Notes under the pieces: model-generated
Databases searched by the model: none
The model's input: the letters and a program-made list of their open reading frames with translations, nothing else
What the model was told of the DNA's origin: nothing
Origin: an uncultured Porphyromonadaceae bacterium
GTDB lineage: Bacteria; Bacteroidota; Bacteroidia; Bacteroidales; Muribaculaceae
Assembly: GCA_900550645.1 (NCBI GenBank)
Contig: URTA01000007.1
Span: forward strand, 1 to 64,000
Direction: 5' to 3'
Length of the DNA stretch: 64,000 nucleotides
In this document: positions 8,443 to 17,373 of the stretch, in pieces
Layout of the letters: each line of letters starts with the position of its first letter
Position numbering within the stretch: the first letter of the stretch is position 1
Position numbers and translations under genes: made by a program

Positions 8443-8882
8443 GCCCGCTGAAAAAAGCCCGCGTCATCGAGTTCCCCAAGGTGTGCGACAACCGGGGAAA
8501 CCTGTCATTCGTGGAGGGGGCACGCCATGTGCCCTTCTCCATACGGCGCATTTTCTACATCTATGACGTGCCTGGCGGAGAGACACGCGGAGGACACGCC
8601 CACAAGAAATGCGCACAGGTGCTGACTGCCGTGTCCGGGTCTTTCGACCTGATAATCACCAACGGTAAGGAGGAGGAAAGCATTCGCGTCAACCGCGCCA
8701 ACATGGGAGTCCTGATTCCCCCGGGCGCATGGATAACCATGCCCAACTTCACGACCGGCACCGTACTGCTCGCCATCGCCTCCGAGGAGTATGACGAGGA
8801 GGACTACATACGCGACTATGACGACTACCTGCGGTACATCGCCACGCTCGATGCCGCGGATGTGCCGGACATCCGCCTGTGA
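8439..8882 (+). CDS. FdtA/QdtA-type cupin: dTDP-sugar 3,4-ketoisomerase family (WxcM-like)
   Basis: A 147-residue single cupin. IYDVPGGETRGGHAHKKCAQ and VLTAVSGSFDLIITNGKE are the hallmark of dTDP-4-keto-6-deoxyglucose 3,4-ketoisomerases, with the two histidines in GGHAHK. The product would be a 3-keto sugar that the aminotransferase starting 25 bases downstream could aminate, a pairing known from FdtA-FdtB. The glycan that receives the sugar cannot be told from the window. It overlaps hpf by four bases. Confidence 0.88.
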   Translation: MSPLKKARVIEFPKVCDNRGNLSFVEGARHVPFSIRRIFYIYDVPGGETRGGHAHKKCAQVLTAVSGSFDLIITNGKEEESIRVNRANMGVLIPPGAWITMPNFTTGTVLLAIASEEYDEEDYIRDYDDYLRYIATLDAADVPDIRL

Positions 8883-8906
8883 CAAACGCTACCGGGAAAC
8901 GAAACA

Positions 8907-10013
8907 ATGAAATACCCGTTCCAACAACTGCAAAAGACACACGCGGCATACCTCGACGAGCTGAAACGCGCCGCTGCGGAGGTCATCGAGAGCGGATGGT
9001 ACCTGCGCGGCTCGCAGACTGCCGCCTTCGAGAAGGAGCTGTCGGCAGCCCTCGGCGTAAGCGACAGCGTCGCCACCGGCAACGGGCTTGACGCGCTGCG
9101 GCTGATACTGCGCGGCTACATGGAGCTGGGGCGGCTGAAGGAGGGCGACGAGCTGATAGCTGCCGCCAACACCTATATAGCCACCATACTGCCGGCATCG
9201 GAACTCGGGCTGAAAGTCCGCCTTATAGACCCTGACGAGCAGACTATGTGTCTGAACCTGGCAGATGCAGCACGCAATGCCAACGACAGAACGCGCGTAG
9301 TGGCTGTAACGCACCTATACGGCAACCCTTCATGGGACGAGGAGGCTGCGGCTGCATTGCGCCAGAACGGCGTAATTATCATGGAGGACAATGCGCAAGC
9401 TATCGGCGCGGCATGGCATGGGCATAAAACCGGCTCACTGGGCGATGCCTCGGCGCAGTCGTTCTACCCTTCAAAAAACATAGGCGCGCTGGGCGATGCA
9501 GGCGCGGTGTGCAGCAGCGACAGCCAGCTCATCGCAGCAGTACGCTCGCTGCACAACTACGGTTCAGACAGGCAATACCATTTCAAATACCGAGGTTATA
9601 ACTCGCGCATGGACGAAATGCAAGCCGCGCTGCTGCGCATCAAGCTGCGACACCTCGGCGAGGTGACAGCCTTGCGCAACCGTGCAGCCGCCGTCTACAA
9701 TGCCTCAATCTCGCACCCTGACATACAGACGCCCGCTATGCTGCACGGCTGCACACAGGCTTGGCATCAGTACATACTGCGCTCTCACAGGCGTGACGAA
9801 CTGGCGGAATACCTGCGCAGCAACGGCGTAGGCACTATGATACACTACCCTATACCTCCACACCGGCAACCGTGCTATGAGGGCATGCTTAACGGCTCAT
9901 ACCCGCTGACAGACCGCCTCGCGGCAGAAGTGCTGAGCATCCCCATTGCCGACATAGACGAGCGCGAAGCAAGCGAAATATCCGACATAATCAATTCATT
10001 CCCAAAGAACTAA
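8907..10013 (+). CDS. DegT/DnrJ/EryC1/StrS aminotransferase (FdtB-like)
   Basis: A 368-residue PLP-dependent sugar aminotransferase. Typical elements: GNGLDALRLILRG, AANTYIATILPASE, MEDNAQAIGAAW (PLP contact) and SFYPSKNIGALGDAGAV, where the lysine after PS is the Schiff-base residue. Next to an FdtA-like ketoisomerase, the likely reaction is transfer of an amino group to a dTDP-3-keto-6-deoxyhexose. mltG starts directly after the stop codon (TAA at 10011, ATG at 10014), suggesting translational coupling. Confidence 0.93.
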   Translation: MKYPFQQLQKTHAAYLDELKRAAAEVIESGWYLRGSQTAAFEKELSAALGVSDSVATGNGLDALRLILRGYMELGRLKEGDELIAAANTYIATILPASELGLKVRLIDPDEQTMCLNLADAARNANDRTRVVAVTHLYGNPSWDEEAAAALRQNGVIIMEDNAQAIGAAWHGHKTGSLGDASAQSFYPSKNIGALGDAGAVCSSDSQLIAAVRSLHNYGSDRQYHFKYRGYNSRMDEMQAALLRIKLRHLGEVTALRNRAAAVYNASISHPDIQTPAMLHGCTQAWHQYILRSHRRDELAEYLRSNGVGTMIHYPIPPHRQPCYEGMLNGSYPLTDRLAAEVLSIPIADIDEREASEISDIINSFPKN

Positions 10014-11156
10014 ATGGAGACCAACCATTCGGCAAAAAAACCGAAGACAGCCAATAAACCCGCTGCGAGGAAACCCGCTGGCAACAAAAGCCGGCAACCG
10101 GCAAAGCATTACACACCCAGCAAATCCGACACCCGCCGCAAACTGCGCCGCACGCTGAAGATGCTGGCTTGGTGCATCGCTATACTGATTGTTATATGCA
10201 TAGTGGCGTTGATGCCCTACGCATTGAGCGGCGCACCCAAAGCAGGAACACTCCACATACCGCAAGGGGCAACGCAACAGGCTGTCACGGACTCGCTGAC
10301 ACGGCTGTTCGGCGAAGAGTATTCCGGTCGCGTCGCCACGCTGCTGCGTATGCTCCCCGACTCCAAGCAGCCGCGCCCCGGCGCATACCTCATCGAGGAG
10401 GGGATGTCGCCAATGCGTACTGTCATACACATAGTGCGCGGAGGACAGTCTCCCGTCCGCATATCATTCAACAAAGTGCGGCATCCCGAAGAACTTGCAA
10501 GCCGGCTTGCAGCGAAACTGGAGCCTGACAGCGCGGCGTTTCTCGCAGCAATGGGCGACGAGGAACTGCTCAGCGAAGCCGGGCTGACATACGACCAACG
10601 GCTGGCTCTCTTCATCGAGGACACACACGAATTTCATTGGTCATATTCGCCGGAAAAAGTAATCGACAAGTACTTAAGGCATTACAAGGAGGTCTGGAAC
10701 AAAGAACGCCGCGACAAGGCTGCCGCACTCGGACTCACGCCAGCTGAGGTGATGACAATATGCTCCATAGTGGACGAGGAAACTAATGACAACAGCGAGA
10801 AGGGGAAAGTGGGACGGCTCTATATAAACAGGCTGAAAAAGGGGATGCGGCTGCAATCCGACCCCACGGTGCGCTATGCCCTCGGCGACTTCACGATAAA
10901 GCGCGTGACCAAGGAACACCTTGGCATCGACTCGCCGTACAACACATACCGCAACAACGGCCTTCCGCCCGGTCCTATATGCACGACATCGGTGAAAACT
11001 ATCGACGCTGTCCTCAATTCCGAGCCGTCGGACTACCTGTACATGTGCGCCAAGGAGGATTTCTCCGGCTCGCACTATTTCACCGCCGACTGGGCAGAGC
11101 ACCAGCAGAACGCGCGCAAATACCAGAACGCCCTCAACGAGCGCGGCATACACTGA
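10014..11156 (+). CDS. mltG: Endolytic murein transglycosylase MltG (YceG family)
   Basis: A 380-residue inner-membrane protein that cuts nascent glycan strands and sets their length. It has a basic Lys/Pro/Ala-rich N-terminus (about 45 residues), one membrane helix (about 47-70, MLAWCIAILIVICIVALMPY), a LysM-like part and the YceG catalytic domain (MRLQSDPTVRYALG, NTYRNNGLPPGPICTTS). Oddly, the catalytic motif usually written SIVEKE or SIVEEE reads SIVDEE, putting Asp254 where E. coli has its catalytic Glu218. It ends the hpf-started gene string. Confidence 0.92.
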   Translation: METNHSAKKPKTANKPAARKPAGNKSRQPAKHYTPSKSDTRRKLRRTLKMLAWCIAILIVICIVALMPYALSGAPKAGTLHIPQGATQQAVTDSLTRLFGEEYSGRVATLLRMLPDSKQPRPGAYLIEEGMSPMRTVIHIVRGGQSPVRISFNKVRHPEELASRLAAKLEPDSAAFLAAMGDEELLSEAGLTYDQRLALFIEDTHEFHWSYSPEKVIDKYLRHYKEVWNKERRDKAAALGLTPAEVMTICSIVDEETNDNSEKGKVGRLYINRLKKGMRLQSDPTVRYALGDFTIKRVTKEHLGIDSPYNTYRNNGLPPGPICTTSVKTIDAVLNSEPSDYLYMCAKEDFSGSHYFTADWAEHQQNARKYQNALNERGIH

Positions 11157-11201
11157 CACACATCACCGGCACTGCCAACATGCAGTGTCGGGAATTTTTT
11201 G

Positions 11202-11209
11202 TAATTTTG
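11202..11209 (+). promoter_or_regulatory. -7 box (TAATTTTG) for the DUF4421 gene
   Basis: TAATTTTG followed by CGCCCTGAAAAAC lies 46 bases before the start codon, with a T-run ahead of it. The same TAATTTTGC plus GAAAA pattern recurs at other genes here. Confidence 0.55.
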
Positions 11210-11254
11210 CGCCCTGAAAAACAGCCGTACAGCACAGGCAGTACTGACAGACGA

Positions 11255-12463
11255 ATGAGCCGCATACAAACCCTATTGGCACAGGCGATGCTTCTGACAT
11301 TCAGCACGATGTCAGCATCTGCGGCATACACTGGCGAGCCTGTCGAAGATGCTGCTCCAGAAGCGGGAACCATTGTCGTGGCAGACAGCATTGCCGGCGA
11401 CACCGCCACTGCAATTCCGCTGGCAGCGATTGAGACACAAGAGGAGACGGCTGACGATGACCGCGACTGGTGGCACCTGCTGCGCAAGGGGCAGCTCGAC
11501 CTCAAGGACACGACTGTGGTATACCCGAAATTCATCGGCTTCTGCGTGGACGTGTACAACTGGGGCGACTGGTTTTTCAACAGCACCGACGAGGAGTACA
11601 TTGCAGGCACCGGACGGCGGTGGAAGGCATTCGTCAAAAATGACAACTGGGTGGACAGCTATGCCATGAACCTGGGCTACAACATGCCGATACGCATCAT
11701 GTCTGACATGTACTGCAACCTCGGTGCGTACATACAGTATATGGCTGTCAGCGTGGGATATTCGATAGACATGTCGAATGTCATCGGCAACAAGCCGTCC
11801 AACCACCGCAAATACGAGTTTGGTTTCTCGTGCGCCCGCTTCAACGTCAGGGCATACTTCAATGAGAACACCGGCGGCAGCTACCTGCGCACTTTCGGCG
11901 ACTACCGAGGCGGCAAACTGTTCAAGAAGGAGTTTCCAGGCGTTCAGCTGACAAATTACGGCATTGACTCGTACTTCATATTCAACAACCGCAAATACTC
12001 TTACGGCGCGGCATACAGCTTCTCGCGTGTGCAAAAAAAGAGTGCCGGCAGCTTCATACTCGGGTTCAGCTATTCCAACATCGACATATCGATCGACCTG
12101 TCGCAGCTGCCATATCCGCTGAACTATTACCTGAGCATCCCCGCGACACTGTACCGTTTCCACTACGACACCTACAACCTGCTGGTTGGCTACGGTTACA
12201 ACTGGGTGTTCCGCCCCAACTGGCTTTTCAATATCACCGCGTTGCCCATCGTCGGGTTGAACCATTGCCGCGACGATTCGTCAGAGCGAGGCACAAACCA
12301 GGTGGCTATCGGAGGCAAAGGCTCTATGTCGCTGGTATACAACTGGACAGACATTTTCCTCGGGCTTCAGGGACATATTGACGGCCACTGGTACCGCTCG
12401 CGGACTCACTCGTTTTTCAGCTCGATAGAGGATTTGGCATTTGTCGCCGGCGTCCGCTTCTGA
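11255..12463 (+). CDS. DUF4421 family outer-membrane-like protein
   Basis: A 402-residue protein with an N-terminal signal peptide (MSRIQTLLAQAMLLTFSTMS, cleavage near ASA-AYT). The body matches DUF4421: VYPKFIGFCVDVYNWGDWFF, KNDNWVDSYAMNLGYNMPI, then many alternating amphipathic strands rich in Tyr, Phe and Gly, suggesting a beta-barrel in the outer membrane. Function unknown. The ATG at 11255 was chosen because it begins the signal peptide and follows the promoter; the open frame extends further upstream into mltG. Confidence 0.85.
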   Translation: MSRIQTLLAQAMLLTFSTMSASAAYTGEPVEDAAPEAGTIVVADSIAGDTATAIPLAAIETQEETADDDRDWWHLLRKGQLDLKDTTVVYPKFIGFCVDVYNWGDWFFNSTDEEYIAGTGRRWKAFVKNDNWVDSYAMNLGYNMPIRIMSDMYCNLGAYIQYMAVSVGYSIDMSNVIGNKPSNHRKYEFGFSCARFNVRAYFNENTGGSYLRTFGDYRGGKLFKKEFPGVQLTNYGIDSYFIFNNRKYSYGAAYSFSRVQKKSAGSFILGFSYSNIDISIDLSQLPYPLNYYLSIPATLYRFHYDTYNLLVGYGYNWVFRPNWLFNITALPIVGLNHCRDDSSERGTNQVAIGGKGSMSLVYNWTDIFLGLQGHIDGHWYRSRTHSFFSSIEDLAFVAGVRF

Positions 12464-12472
12464 TTTTTGCGG

Positions 12473-13153
12473 TCAGACGGTGGCAGCAAGCGTAAGCACG
12501 GAGATGCGCGACTGCGGATATACTTCCGCGAGCGCACGCACAGCCGCAATCAGCGTTGACCCGGTGGTGCACACATCATCCACGACCAACAGATGCAGCC
12601 CGTCATAACCGTCTTCCCTCACTGCGTAATACTTGCCGCTGGCATTGTCGGCTCGCTGCCGCAGAGTGCGGCGTGTCTGGCTGATGTGCATACGCGCACG
12701 CAGCAGCCGCGCCACGGGCAGCCCGGCACTCTCACACAGGCCCGCAGCAATTTCCTCGGCCTGGTTGTAGCCGCGCCGAAGCCGCCGCGTCCAGTGCAGC
12801 GGCACGGGGACAACGGCATCTATGTCACTGAAAAAGTCTGTGAACACCAGCTCGCCGTACATCTGCGTGCCGAGCCAGCGTGCCAGCTTGGGCATATTGT
12901 GGTACTTGAAGTCATGCACCAGCCGCGATACATTATTGCCACGGACATAGTAATACACCGCCATGGCACGGTCAAACCGCACCATGCCGGCAAGCCGCTG
13001 TTCCACAGCATTGTGTCTGGCATCAAGAAACCCAGTCTTGGGAAACATCTCGCGGCATGAGCCGCAGACAAACTGCTCGTCGCCGACCAGCCGCTCACTG
13101 CACAACAGGCACAAGCGGGGATAGACCAGCGACAGCAGACGGCTACAGGACAT
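12473..13153 (-). CDS. comF: ComF family phosphoribosyltransferase-like protein
   Basis: A 226-residue protein. The N-terminus has paired cysteines (CLLC and CGSC) forming a zinc ribbon, and the C-terminus has the phosphoribosyltransferase motif LLVVDDVCTTGSTLIAA. VPVPLHWTRRLRRGYNQAEE is typical of ComF, which helps imported single-stranded DNA during transformation in other bacteria; its role in Bacteroidales is not established. The start at 13153 overlaps the end of recX by 11 bases. Confidence 0.88.
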   Translation of the reverse strand: MSCSRLLSLVYPRLCLLCSERLVGDEQFVCGSCREMFPKTGFLDARHNAVEQRLAGMVRFDRAMAVYYYVRGNNVSRLVHDFKYHNMPKLARWLGTQMYGELVFTDFFSDIDAVVPVPLHWTRRLRRGYNQAEEIAAGLCESAGLPVARLLRARMHISQTRRTLRQRADNASGKYYAVREDGYDGLHLLVVDDVCTTGSTLIAAVRALAEVYPQSRISVLTLAATV

Positions 13154-13658
13154 CTTCGTCCTCAGGGTACATGGCATCTGCCCGCTCACGGCGCAGGTCC
13201 GCTATCGCCTCTATGACGAGCGTGGACTCAAATCCGCGCGAAAGAAGGTGGCGTATCACCTTGGCACGGTCACGGTAAACCTCCAGGTCAATGCCATCAG
13301 ACTGTGCGCTCGCAAGACGAGCCAGCGTCTCGCGGTATTCCTTTTCATTTATCTCCGACAGGGCAGCCTGAATATCCTTCTCGCTGACACCCTTCGATGC
13401 AAGCGCAGCCTGTATCTTGACACGCCCCCACTGTCCCAGCCGGAACTTGTCGTTGGTAAAAGCCTTGGCATACCGAGAGTTGTTGATGAAGTCATCTTCG
13501 ACGAGCTGCCTCAGCACTTCATCACTGTTCAGGCTGCCGAGCCCGAGCTGGCGAAGCTTTTCCCGAATTTCCGATTCACAGTGCTCGGAACGCGCACACA
13601 CGCCAGCCATCTGCATGACAGCTGTCTGTATTGAAATGCGTCTTTTCTTAATCATCAT
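13143..13658 (-). CDS. recX: RecX family regulatory protein
   Basis: An about 171-residue helical protein with three tandem three-helix repeats. Visible family features are CARSEHCESEIREKLRQLGL, LVEDDFINNSRYAKAF, FTNDKFRLGQWGRVKI and HLLSRGFESTLVIEAI. RecX proteins modulate RecA filaments. Start at one of two adjacent ATGs (13658 or 13655); an upstream ATG at 13703 lies inside prmC. It overlaps prmC by 11 bases and comF by 11 bases, so prmC-recX-comF form one minus-strand operon. Confidence 0.88.
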   Translation of the reverse strand: MMIKKRRISIQTAVMQMAGVCARSEHCESEIREKLRQLGLGSLNSDEVLRQLVEDDFINNSRYAKAFTNDKFRLGQWGRVKIQAALASKGVSEKDIQAALSEINEKEYRETLARLASAQSDGIDLEVYRDRAKVIRHLLSRGFESTLVIEAIADLRRERADAMYPEDEDVL

Positions 13659-14499
13659 CCGGTCTTTTTGCCACGGCGAAACGTTGTGTGCCGTGGATGT
13701 CATTTATTATTTTTACTTCCGCGAGACCATGCGCCTCCAATAACCGGCGCATGGCATCGCCATAACGTGAATTAATTTCAAGGTACAACATACCGCCGCG
13801 CCGCAGTCCCGTCATCGCCACCTCGGCAATGCGGCTGTAAAACAGCAGCGGGTCCTCATCGGGGACAAACAATGCCTTCTCCGGCTCATAGTTGAGCACA
13901 TTGGCATCCATCCCAGCCCGCTCCGACTCCGCAATATACGGGGGGTTGCTGACCATAAGGTCAAAGCTGTCCGGAGCTGGGTTATAAGAGAACACGTCCG
14001 CGAGGAAAAAGTTGACACGGCTTTTCAGGCGGGCAGCGTTTTCACGTGCCACTGCGAGCGCGTCCTCGTCCACATCCATGGCTGACACGTGTGAGAACGG
14101 CAGGTTGCGCTGCAACGCTATCGCTATGCAGCCCGACCCGGTGGCTATGTCGAGGACATCCATGTCCTCGCGCCCTCGGAAGCGGTCGGCTATCATATCC
14201 ACCATCTGCTCGGTCTCGGGACGCGGTATAAGCACCCGGCGGTCTACATGAAGCTCCATGCCGTAGAACTGCGCGATGCCGGTAATGTACTGTATCGGCT
14301 CACGGCGTTCCAGCCTGGCGAGGATGCGGTCCACAGACGCACGGACATCCGCGCTCAGCTCCTTGTCCTCGTTCATGAACATCTCCACTGCCGACCACCC
14401 TTTCAGGTAGCGGAAGATGATGCGTATTATCGCCTGCGCCTCGCCTGACCCGTACAGCGGCACAAGCCGGCTGCGCAGTTTTCTCATCGTGTCTCTCAT
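13648..14499 (-). CDS. prmC: Peptide chain release factor N5-glutamine methyltransferase
   Basis: A 283-residue SAM-dependent enzyme that methylates the Gln of the GGQ motif in release factors. The N-terminal helical domain recognises the factor. The catalytic domain shows ITGIAQFYGMELHVDRRVLI, the SAM loop VLDIATGSGCIAIALQ and the catalytic motif VSNPPYIAESE. Starts at 14499 or 14487 are both plausible. A promoter lies at 14542-14573, and the gene diverges from ribD. Confidence 0.93.
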   Translation of the reverse strand: MRDTMRKLRSRLVPLYGSGEAQAIIRIIFRYLKGWSAVEMFMNEDKELSADVRASVDRILARLERREPIQYITGIAQFYGMELHVDRRVLIPRPETEQMVDMIADRFRGREDMDVLDIATGSGCIAIALQRNLPFSHVSAMDVDEDALAVARENAARLKSRVNFFLADVFSYNPAPDSFDLMVSNPPYIAESERAGMDANVLNYEPEKALFVPDEDPLLFYSRIAEVAMTGLRRGGMLYLEINSRYGDAMRRLLEAHGLAEVKIINDIHGTQRFAVAKRPDDD

Positions 14500-14541
14500 A
14501 TCATACGCACGCCGCAGCACCTGCACACGGCAATGCACACG

Positions 14542-14573
14542 CAAAACTACTATTTTTTGGCTACATACGCAAA
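14542..14573 (-). promoter_or_regulatory. Promoter of the prmC-recX-comF operon
   Basis: On the minus strand TTTG (14573-14570), 20 bases and TAGTTTTG (14549-14542) match the -33/-7 consensus. It lies in the divergent gap between prmC and ribD. Confidence 0.6.
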
Positions 14574-14691
14574 CCGCACGCGAAATATACTACGGCTCCC
14601 CGCGTTTCTGTTATTATAATATGGGTGTGCAGCAACGCAATCCGCCGCCGGAGATGCTGCAAGCCACCGTGCAAAAACATCTTACAAGTGT

Positions 14692-15714
14692 ATGAATATG
14701 ACAAAAACCGCCCACGACCTGCCCACGGCAGATGACATCAGATATATGCGCCGCGCCCTGCAACTCGCACACTGCGGCGAGGGAGAAGCATCACCCAACC
14801 CGATGGTCGGCGCGGTGATTGTCGCCGGAGGACGCATCATCGGAGAGGGCTTCCACCGCCGATGCGGCGAGCCGCATGCCGAGGTCAACGCTGTTGGCAG
14901 TGTGGCAGACCGCAGCCTGCTCCCCCAATCCACGCTTTACGTCACGCTCGAGCCGTGTTCACACTACGGCAAGACTCCGCCGTGCGCCAAGCTGGTCATC
15001 GACAGCCACATTCCACGTGTCGTGGTCGCCACCCGCGACCCGTTTGAGAGGGTGTCAGGACGCGGCATAGCTATGATGCGAGATGCCGGCATTGACGTGG
15101 TCGAAGGAGTTCTTGCAGACGAGTGCCGCAAGCTGAACCGCCGTTTCATGACAGCCCACACGCTGCACCGCCCGTTCATCACGCTGAAATGGGCGCAGTC
15201 CTCGGACGGATTCATTGGCATACGCGACAGGAACGGCAACCCTCACCCGGCTGTGATTTCAAACCCGTTGTCGAGTGTCTTTGCTCATCGAGAGCGCGTC
15301 CGCCACGATGCTATAATGGTGGGGACGAACACCGTCATTTCAGACAACCCGAGGCTCGACGCACGGCTGTGGGCAGGGAAATCCCCAATACCCGTAACCA
15401 TAGACCGCCACGGCAGCATACCAAAGGAATCGGCTCTGATGCACAACCGCAACACACTGGTATACGGCGACATAACGCTCGTAGACATACTATCCGACCT
15501 ATACACCTCACATTCAGTCACTTCGTTGCTGGTCGAGGGCGGAGCGAAACTGCTCGGCAGCTTCATTGCTGCAGACCTGTGGGACGAGATACGCCGCGAG
15601 ACATCCTCCTCGCCGCTGGGCGATGGCATCGCTGCGCCAGAATTGCCTGCCAGTGCGCAGCTGACTGATACACAAACTGTTCGCAACAGCCGCATTGAAT
15701 ATTTCGGGCGTTAA
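14692..15714 (+). CDS. ribD: Bifunctional riboflavin biosynthesis protein RibD
   Basis: A 340-residue enzyme carrying out two steps of riboflavin synthesis: deamination of the pyrimidine and NADPH-dependent reduction of the ribose. The deaminase half has the zinc site CGEPHAEVNAV and LEPCSHYGKTPPCAKLVID. The reductase half has HRPFITLKWAQSSDGFIG, RHDAIMVGTNTVISDNP and SLLVEGGAKLLGSF. The ATG at 14692 or 14698 could be used. No FMN riboswitch was recognised upstream. Confidence 0.95.
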   Translation: MNMTKTAHDLPTADDIRYMRRALQLAHCGEGEASPNPMVGAVIVAGGRIIGEGFHRRCGEPHAEVNAVGSVADRSLLPQSTLYVTLEPCSHYGKTPPCAKLVIDSHIPRVVVATRDPFERVSGRGIAMMRDAGIDVVEGVLADECRKLNRRFMTAHTLHRPFITLKWAQSSDGFIGIRDRNGNPHPAVISNPLSSVFAHRERVRHDAIMVGTNTVISDNPRLDARLWAGKSPIPVTIDRHGSIPKESALMHNRNTLVYGDITLVDILSDLYTSHSVTSLLVEGGAKLLGSFIAADLWDEIRRETSSSPLGDGIAAPELPASAQLTDTQTVRNSRIEYFGR

Positions 15715-15783
15715 AAAGGCATAAAAAGGAAACTGCACAGCATATATGCCGAAAATCACGGACGATAATATGCCGGAAAATGC

Positions 15784-15791
15784 TAATTTTG
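15784..15791 (+). promoter_or_regulatory. -7 box (TAATTTTG) for the DUF6242-DUF6089-uppS-bamA gene string
   Basis: TAATTTTG then CAAG lies about 70 bases before the GTG start at 15862. The genes that follow are joined by overlaps up to bamA, so this may drive the whole set. Confidence 0.5.
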
Positions 15792-15861
15792 CAAGTTGAA
15801 ACATTAGGCATTGTCGCAAGTTGACACTGCGGCGCAAGATGCCAAGATAACAGGATTCAGA

Positions 15862-17373
15862 GTGAACAGACACAACATATTGAGGTTGGCACTGCCGGTG
15901 GCGCTGGGAGCTTCGCTCCTCGGGGTCGCCGCGTGCAACGAGGAGAAAAAGACCGCCATAGAGGAGTATGGCGCAGACTCGGCTGTGGCCATTACCAATT
16001 TCAAACTGAAGGCTGACAGCAAAGTCCTCACCAACCTCGACTCCGTTTTCTTCTCCATTGACCTCAAGAACGGCGTGGTATTCAACGCCGACTCTCTGCC
16101 CGCCGGCACCAAGGTGACAGACCTCATACCGGTAATATCATACCCCTCCTCCACACAGGCGGCTGTCATCACCATGGAGGGCGGCGAGAAGCGCGAGGGG
16201 GAAGTGGACTACTACAAGAACCCCTCCGACTCAATCGACTTCACCGGCAATGTCTCTATCAAGCTGACCGCGCAGGACGGTGTCACTACACGCACATACA
16301 GGCTGAAAGTCAATGTACACAAGCTCGTGTCAGACTCGCTGATGTGGGACAAGGTCGCCGTATCGCCGATACCCTCACGTTCCGGCAACCCGACAGCGCA
16401 GAAGAGCGTATCACGCGGCAACACAGCCTATTGTCTCGTGCGCGAGCAGGACGGCTCGTTATCCATAGCAACCGCCGCCGCTCCCGGGCCTGACAGCTGG
16501 CAAATACGCACCGTGGCTGAAAACGGCACATTCGACATACGCACATTCTCCGTCACCGACGATGCCTTCTACATCCTCGACACCGACGGCAGGCTCTATT
16601 CGTCAGAAGATGCAGTATCCTGGACAGACACCGGCAAGCGGTGGATAAACATCATCGGCGGCTACCAGTCCACGCTCCTCGGCATAGACTCGGAAAACGG
16701 CACGCTGCGCCACGCATACTACCCCGCAAACTTCACCGCAACGCCGCTCGAAAGCGGCTTCCCCGTAAAGGGGTATTCAAATACCGGCATATTCTCCAAC
16801 AAGTGGAGCGTAGAGCCGATATGCCTCATGGTGGGCGGCTACGATGCCGACGGACAGACTACCGACGGCGTATGGGCTTTCGACGGCGGCACATGGGCGA
16901 AATTGTCGGAGCACCCGGTGGGCAAAATCTCCGGAGGCGCACTCATACCGTACTACATATACCGTACATCAAAAGTCTCTTGGATACAGACAGAGTTCCA
17001 GGTGTGGCTGCTGCTCGGAGGCACGCTCCCCGACGGCACGCTCAACCGCACCGTATACCTCAGCTACGACAACGGCGTGAACTGGCAACAGGCCGTGGAC
17101 TATATGCAGCTGCCGGAATACATCCCGTCGCTCACACAGTGCGACCCTATGGTGCTGACCATGGACAAGAACGCCTCAATCTCCGACGCTTGGACCAAGA
17201 AGCCCTCGCGACGTGTCGCTCCGTGGTACATCAAGCATGAGACCGACGGCGACAACATATCATGGCAATGCCCCTACATTTACCTGTTCGGCGGCATCAA
17301 CGCCGATGGAGCGTTTAGCAACGCAGTATGGCGTGGTGTCCTCAACAAACTGACATTCACTCCGTTGATATGA
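15862..17373 (+). CDS. DUF6242 family lipoprotein
   Basis: An about 503-residue predicted lipoprotein. Starting at GTG 15862 gives MNRHNILRLALPVALGASLL ending in the lipobox LGVAAC; earlier TTG starts lie close to the promoter and would bury the signal. The N-terminal third resembles a DUF5018-like beta-domain (TYRLKVNVHK at its end) and the rest is a kelch or beta-propeller-like body with repeated GG and Trp motifs (WINIIGGYQSTLLGID, ICLMVGGYDADGQTTDG, YIYLFGGINADGAFSNAVW). Function unknown; surface or periplasmic face is inferred. It overlaps the next gene by four bases. Confidence 0.8.
   Translation: MNRHNILRLALPVALGASLLGVAACNEEKKTAIEEYGADSAVAITNFKLKADSKVLTNLDSVFFSIDLKNGVVFNADSLPAGTKVTDLIPVISYPSSTQAAVITMEGGEKREGEVDYYKNPSDSIDFTGNVSIKLTAQDGVTTRTYRLKVNVHKLVSDSLMWDKVAVSPIPSRSGNPTAQKSVSRGNTAYCLVREQDGSLSIATAAAPGPDSWQIRTVAENGTFDIRTFSVTDDAFYILDTDGRLYSSEDAVSWTDTGKRWINIIGGYQSTLLGIDSENGTLRHAYYPANFTATPLESGFPVKGYSNTGIFSNKWSVEPICLMVGGYDADGQTTDGVWAFDGGTWAKLSEHPVGKISGGALIPYYIYRTSKVSWIQTEFQVWLLLGGTLPDGTLNRTVYLSYDNGVNWQQAVDYMQLPEYIPSLTQCDPMVLTMDKNASISDAWTKKPSRRVAPWYIKHETDGDNISWQCPYIYLFGGINADGAFSNAVWRGVLNKLTFTPLI

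Noticed and set aside
11312..12265. 317-codon minus-strand frame
   Set aside because: Antisense to the DUF4421 gene, which has a signal peptide, promoter and family match.
14545..14691. FMN riboswitch ahead of ribD
   Set aside because: The conserved FMN-element segments and paired arms could not be found; only the prmC promoter is evident.
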